Shown one piece after another: positions 30,136 to 32,692 of a stretch of 32,692 nt of DNA. The stretch lies in the NCBI RefSeq assembly GCF_003947455.1, contig NZ_QHJH01000074.1, forward strand, positions 1 to 32,692, read 5' to 3'. The position numbers and the translations under genes were made by a program. Position 1 is the stretch's first letter. Each line of letters starts with the position of its first letter. Source of the DNA: Streptomyces sp. WAC 04229. Its GTDB lineage: Bacteria > Actinomycetota > Actinomycetes > Streptomycetales > Streptomycetaceae. The notes below the pieces were generated by a model that saw only the letters and a program-made list of their open reading frames with translations, had not been told where the DNA came from and did no database searches.

Positions 30136-31806
30136 ATGAGCCAGGACGCCGGACAGGGCCGGTACGCGGGGCGCGCGCTCGCCGGCGGCCGCTACCAGCT
30201 GCGCGACTTGCTCGGCGAGGGCGGCATGGCCTCCGTGCACCTGGCGTACGACTCGGTCCTCGACCGCCAGGTCGCGATCAAGACGCTCCACACCGAGCTG
30301 GGCCGGGAGCAGGCCTTCCGCGAGCGCTTCCGCCGCGAGGCCCAGGCCGTGGCCAAGCTCACGCACACCAACATCGTCTCGGTCTTCGACACCGGCGAGG
30401 ACGAGCTGGACTCCATGACGACGCCGTACATCGTCATGGAGTACGTCGAGGGCCGCCCGCTGGGCTCGGTGCTCGACGAGGACGTCCGGCAGCAGGGCGC
30501 GATGCCCGCCGACAAGGCGCTGAAGATCACCGCGGACGTGCTGGCGGCCCTGGAGATCAGCCACGAGATGGGCCTGGTCCACCGGGACATCAAGCCGGGC
30601 AACGTGATGATGACCAAGCGCGGCGTGGTCAAGGTCATGGACTTCGGCATCGCCCGCGCCATGCAGTCCGGCGTCACCTCGATGACGCAGACCGGCATGG
30701 TGGTCGGCACCCCGCAGTACCTCTCGCCCGAACAGGCCCTCGGCCGCGGCGTGGACGCCCGCTCCGACCTGTACTCGGTCGGCATCATGCTGTTCCAACT
30801 GGTCACCGGGCGGCTGCCGTTCGACGCGGACTCGCCGCTGGCCATCGCGTACGCGCACGTGCAGGAGGAGCCGGTGGCCCCCTCCTCGGTCAACCGGTCG
30901 CTGCCCCCGGCGGTGGACGCGCTGGTGGCCCGCGCCCTGAAGAAGAACCCGAACGAACGCTTCCCGAGCGCCGAGGCCATGCGGGACGAGTGCCTGCGGG
31001 TGGCGCAGTCCTTCCACGCCGCCCCGCCGAGCATCGTGCCGGGCGCGGCCGCGGCGAGCGGCGCGGGTGTCGGCTCCGCGGTCTTCCCGCCGGTCGACCA
31101 GGGCACCCCGGCCCCCAGCGGCCCCGTCCAGACGCCGTACCAGCCCACTCCGGCCCCGAACCCGTACGGCGGCCAGGCGCCCGCCACGCACTCGCCCGCC
31201 GCCTATGGCTACCCGCAGCAAGGCGGCTACCAGACGCCCGCCCCGTACGGGCAGCACGGGCAGCACGGGCAGCACGGGCAGCAGGGAGCGTCCACGCCGC
31301 CGCCGTACAACCTGACGCCGTCGGCCCCGGCCTCCGGCGGGGCGGGCGGGCGCAGGAACAACAAGCCGGTGATCATCGGCTCGATCGTCGTCGCCGTGGT
31401 GGCCGTCGGCGGACTGGTCGGCGCGCTGCTGATGAACGGCGGCGGCGGTGAGGACCCGGAGGGCGGCGGCTCCCCCAGTGCCTCCGTGTCGGCGTCGAAG
31501 GCGGCGGGCTACCGCGGGCCGGACAAGACGAAGACCATAGAGAAGGACGAGTGCACCGAGCCGGAGGAGTCGTACAACGACCCCGACAAGATCAAGGTGC
31601 CGGACTTCACGTTCAAGTACATCGGCTCGGTCAAGGAGTGCTTCAACGCCGCGGGCTGGCGGATGAAGGTCGTCGAGGTCGACGAGAACACGTACGGCGA
31701 GGGCTCGATCCGGGACCAGTTCCCGGCGGCCGGCACGGACGTCGACCCGGAGGACATGCCGGAGATCCAGCTCAAGGTCTCGACGGGCAACCCGGCCTCC
31801 GAGTGA
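30136..31806 (+). CDS. Transmembrane serine/threonine protein kinase with PASTA-like ectodomain
   Basis: A 556-residue kinase. The catalytic domain (about 18-290) has GEGGMASV, Lys49 in AIKTL, His149-Arg-Asp151 in VHRDIKPGN, Asp169-Phe-Gly and SMTQTGMVVGTPQYLSPEQ. A Pro/Gly/Gln/Tyr-rich linker (300-405, with tandem GQH units) leads to one transmembrane helix (about 411-433). The ectodomain (about 440-553) has one PASTA-like unit: KVPDF, then an NAAGW-x-MKVVEV helix-strand and SIRDQFPAAGTDV...IQLKVSTG, which parallels PASTA. Cys473 and Cys502 could form a disulfide. PASTA domains bind muropeptides or lipid II, so a wall signal is a reasonable inference. ATG at 30136 has GGGGGA upstream. A strong terminator follows. 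Confidence 0.95.
   Translation: MSQDAGQGRYAGRALAGGRYQLRDLLGEGGMASVHLAYDSVLDRQVAIKTLHTELGREQAFRERFRREAQAVAKLTHTNIVSVFDTGEDELDSMTTPYIVMEYVEGRPLGSVLDEDVRQQGAMPADKALKITADVLAALEISHEMGLVHRDIKPGNVMMTKRGVVKVMDFGIARAMQSGVTSMTQTGMVVGTPQYLSPEQALGRGVDARSDLYSVGIMLFQLVTGRLPFDADSPLAIAYAHVQEEPVAPSSVNRSLPPAVDALVARALKKNPNERFPSAEAMRDECLRVAQSFHAAPPSIVPGAAAASGAGVGSAVFPPVDQGTPAPSGPVQTPYQPTPAPNPYGGQAPATHSPAAYGYPQQGGYQTPAPYGQHGQHGQHGQQGASTPPPYNLTPSAPASGGAGGRRNNKPVIIGSIVVAVVAVGGLVGALLMNGGGGEDPEGGGSPSASVSASKAAGYRGPDKTKTIEKDECTEPEESYNDPDKIKVPDFTFKYIGSVKECFNAAGWRMKVVEVDENTYGEGSIRDQFPAAGTDVDPEDMPEIQLKVSTGNPASE
31249..31284 (+). repeat. 9-bp tandem repeat coding for GQH units
   Basis: Four copies of GGGCAGCAC (last one varied) encode Gly-Gln-His/Gln units in the cytosolic linker of the kinase. 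In-frame, so expansion would only change linker length. Confidence 0.8.
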
Positions 31807-31820
31807 GCGCGTGACAGCGG

Positions 31821-31856
31821 CGAAGGGCCCGGCAGCAGCGGCTGCCGGGCCCTTCG
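31821..31856. terminator. Strong bidirectional terminator between the kinase and bpa genes
   Basis: A perfect 16-bp stem (31821-31836 with 31841-31856) and a four-base loop. Its outer 12 bases, CGAAGGGCCCGG, are identical to those of the terminator at 988-1026. Confidence 0.87.
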
Positions 31857-31902
31857 TGTCGTCGTGGGGGAGACTCCCGCGGGTCGGGAGTCCCACCAGA
31901 GG

Positions 31903-32445
31903 CTAGAGGTACGGGCCGCCCGAGCGGCCGCCCGGCTGCGGGGGCTCCTCTCCGTCCGGGGCGACCCCCGGCGGCAGGGCGCGGCGCATCTGCTCCAGCT
32001 GGGCCCGCGCGGCCATCTGCTGGGCGAACAGCGTGGTCTGGATGCCGTGGAACAGGCCCTCCAGCCAGCCGACCAGCTGCGCCTGCGCGATCCGCAGTTC
32101 GGCGTCGGTCGGGGTGACGTCGTCCGTGAACGGCAGGGAGAGCCGCTCCAGCTCCTCGACCAGCTCCGGCGCCAGTCCGTCCTCCAGCTCCTTCACCGAG
32201 CTGGAGTGGATCTCCTTGAGCCGGGCCCGGCTCGCCTCGTCCAGGGGCGCGACGCGCACCTCCTCCAGCAGCTGCTTGATCATGCTGCCGATCCGCATGA
32301 CCTTGGCAGGCTGTTCCACCTGCTCGGTCACCGGAATCTCGCGGGAGTCGTCGTCCCCGCCACCGCCGCTGAGCGCCATTCCGTCCTGGCCGACGACCAG
32401 GATCTGGGGGTTCTCCGGCGACCTGTCGTTCCTCGGCATCTCCAT
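31903..32445 (-). CDS. bpa: Bacterial proteasome activator (Bpa/PafE family)
   Basis: A 180-residue cytosolic protein of the Bpa/PafE group, whose ring-shaped oligomers open the 20S proteasome gate independently of ATP. The core (about 45-160) has VMRIGSMIKQLLEEVRVAPLDEASRARLKEIH, then VKELEDGLAPELVEELERL and a long helix (AELRIAQAQLVGWLEGLFHGIQTTLFAQQMAARAQLEQM) as in Mycobacterium Rv3780. The C-terminus is GGPYL: the Tyr-Leu end corresponds to the GQYL gate-opening motif, with Pro in place of Gln. N-terminal 45 residues are polar and Gly/Asp-rich. ATG at 32445 is chosen; GACAAT at 32452-32457 (minus strand) sits six bases upstream, so a leaderless start is possible. Proteasome genes are not in this window. 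Confidence 0.9.
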   Translation of the reverse strand: MEMPRNDRSPENPQILVVGQDGMALSGGGGDDDSREIPVTEQVEQPAKVMRIGSMIKQLLEEVRVAPLDEASRARLKEIHSSSVKELEDGLAPELVEELERLSLPFTDDVTPTDAELRIAQAQLVGWLEGLFHGIQTTLFAQQMAARAQLEQMRRALPPGVAPDGEEPPQPGGRSGGPYL

Positions 32446-32606
32446 GCCGCCATTGTCTCGCACCGGTGCGTGGCGGCCGGGCGGTGCCCCCGCCCAAAGG
32501 GGCCGCACCGCGTTCGGCCCCGCCCGAAATGCCGGAATAGTCGCTTGGTGTGAGGCTTGTTCCGTCGATTTTCCACGACTGGTTACACCGGGAGGGGGTC
32601 ACGGAC

Positions 32607-32692
32607 GTGACTCCATGGCTGCGCACACTGCGAGCGACGGGACTGGTGGGGGCACTGGGGTTCGGCGCGCTGGTGGCGCCGTACGGGGTGGG
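32607..32692 (+). CDS. N-terminus of a probable exported protein (3' end outside window)
   Basis: A GTG at 32607 has GGGAGGGGG about seven to ten bases upstream and opens a frame that begins VTPWLRTLRATG and continues with the hydrophobic LVGALGFGALVAPYGVG, as in a signal peptide (short basic n-region, then h-region). The frame runs off the end. Family cannot be judged. An alternative ATG in another frame at 32614 gives a hydrophilic product and is less likely. A candidate promoter is only weakly visible (TTACAC near 32583). Confidence 0.5.
   Translation, partial: MTPWLRTLRATGLVGALGFGALVAPYGV

Noticed and set aside
32614..32692. ATG-started frame at 32614 as the true last gene
   Set aside because: Its product is hydrophilic Gly/Arg/Thr-rich without features, whereas the GTG frame at 32607 has a good ribosome-binding site and a signal-peptide pattern.

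Overview
The window is high-GC DNA (third codon positions almost always G or C, GTG and TTG starts, mycothiol-dependent and SpoIIE-type proteins, an oriC-type parS site) and reads as a Streptomyces chromosome, probably the conserved core. From memory the gene order resembles the aspS to bkd region of S. coelicolor, on the origin side of the chromosome; that placement is inference. No IS element, phage gene, CRISPR array, rRNA or tRNA gene was seen.

Layout. 1-1026: tail of a helix-turn-helix/zinc-ribbon type protein, a Uma2 nuclease and a bidirectional terminator. 1045-6136: aspS, a perfect parS site in its upstream region, a PAS-GAF-SpoIIE-ATPase phosphatase regulator, and an AI-2E family membrane protein whose 3' end overlaps it. 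6219-11247: a minus-strand operon for a lactococcin-972-type bacteriocin. In transcription order it holds a small cationic secreted protein, the bacteriocin precursor, a large DUF1430-type membrane protein, an ABC ATPase and, fused to it by an ATGA overlap, a GT39-like membrane glycosyltransferase. 11521-13558: ankyrin-repeat protein, pirin, SseB-family protein. 13732-19794: acyl-CoA dehydrogenase, M18 aminopeptidase, two small proteins (DUF6458 and LURP-one types), a nitrilase-family hydrolase and a mycothiol-dependent maleylpyruvate-isomerase-like protein. 19798-23037: a dispersed Streptomyces repeat, an MFS transporter coupled to its GntR regulator, and a D-Ala-D-Ala carboxypeptidase. 23047-26699: the three-gene branched-chain 2-oxoacid dehydrogenase operon (E1alpha, E1beta, E2). 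27006-28171: an orphan DevR/DosR-like response regulator, then a DosR-box-like palindrome and a small pyridoxamine-oxidase-like protein. 28189-31806: two divergent membrane Ser/Thr kinases, the second with a PASTA-like ectodomain. 31903-32445: a Bpa/PafE-type proteasome activator. 32607-end: start of a probable exported protein.

How the parts work together. The bacteriocin block is the most accessory-like part: peptide, probable immunity/export ABC system and a coupled envelope glycosyltransferase in one transcription unit, preceded by a strongly structured leader. The response regulator and its downstream gene look like a small redox/hypoxia module. The bkd genes supply branched acyl-CoA primers for fatty acids and polyketides. 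Several genes appear to be leaderless, with a TAnnnT box 6-8 bases before the ATG, and most convergent pairs are separated by long GC-rich hairpins.
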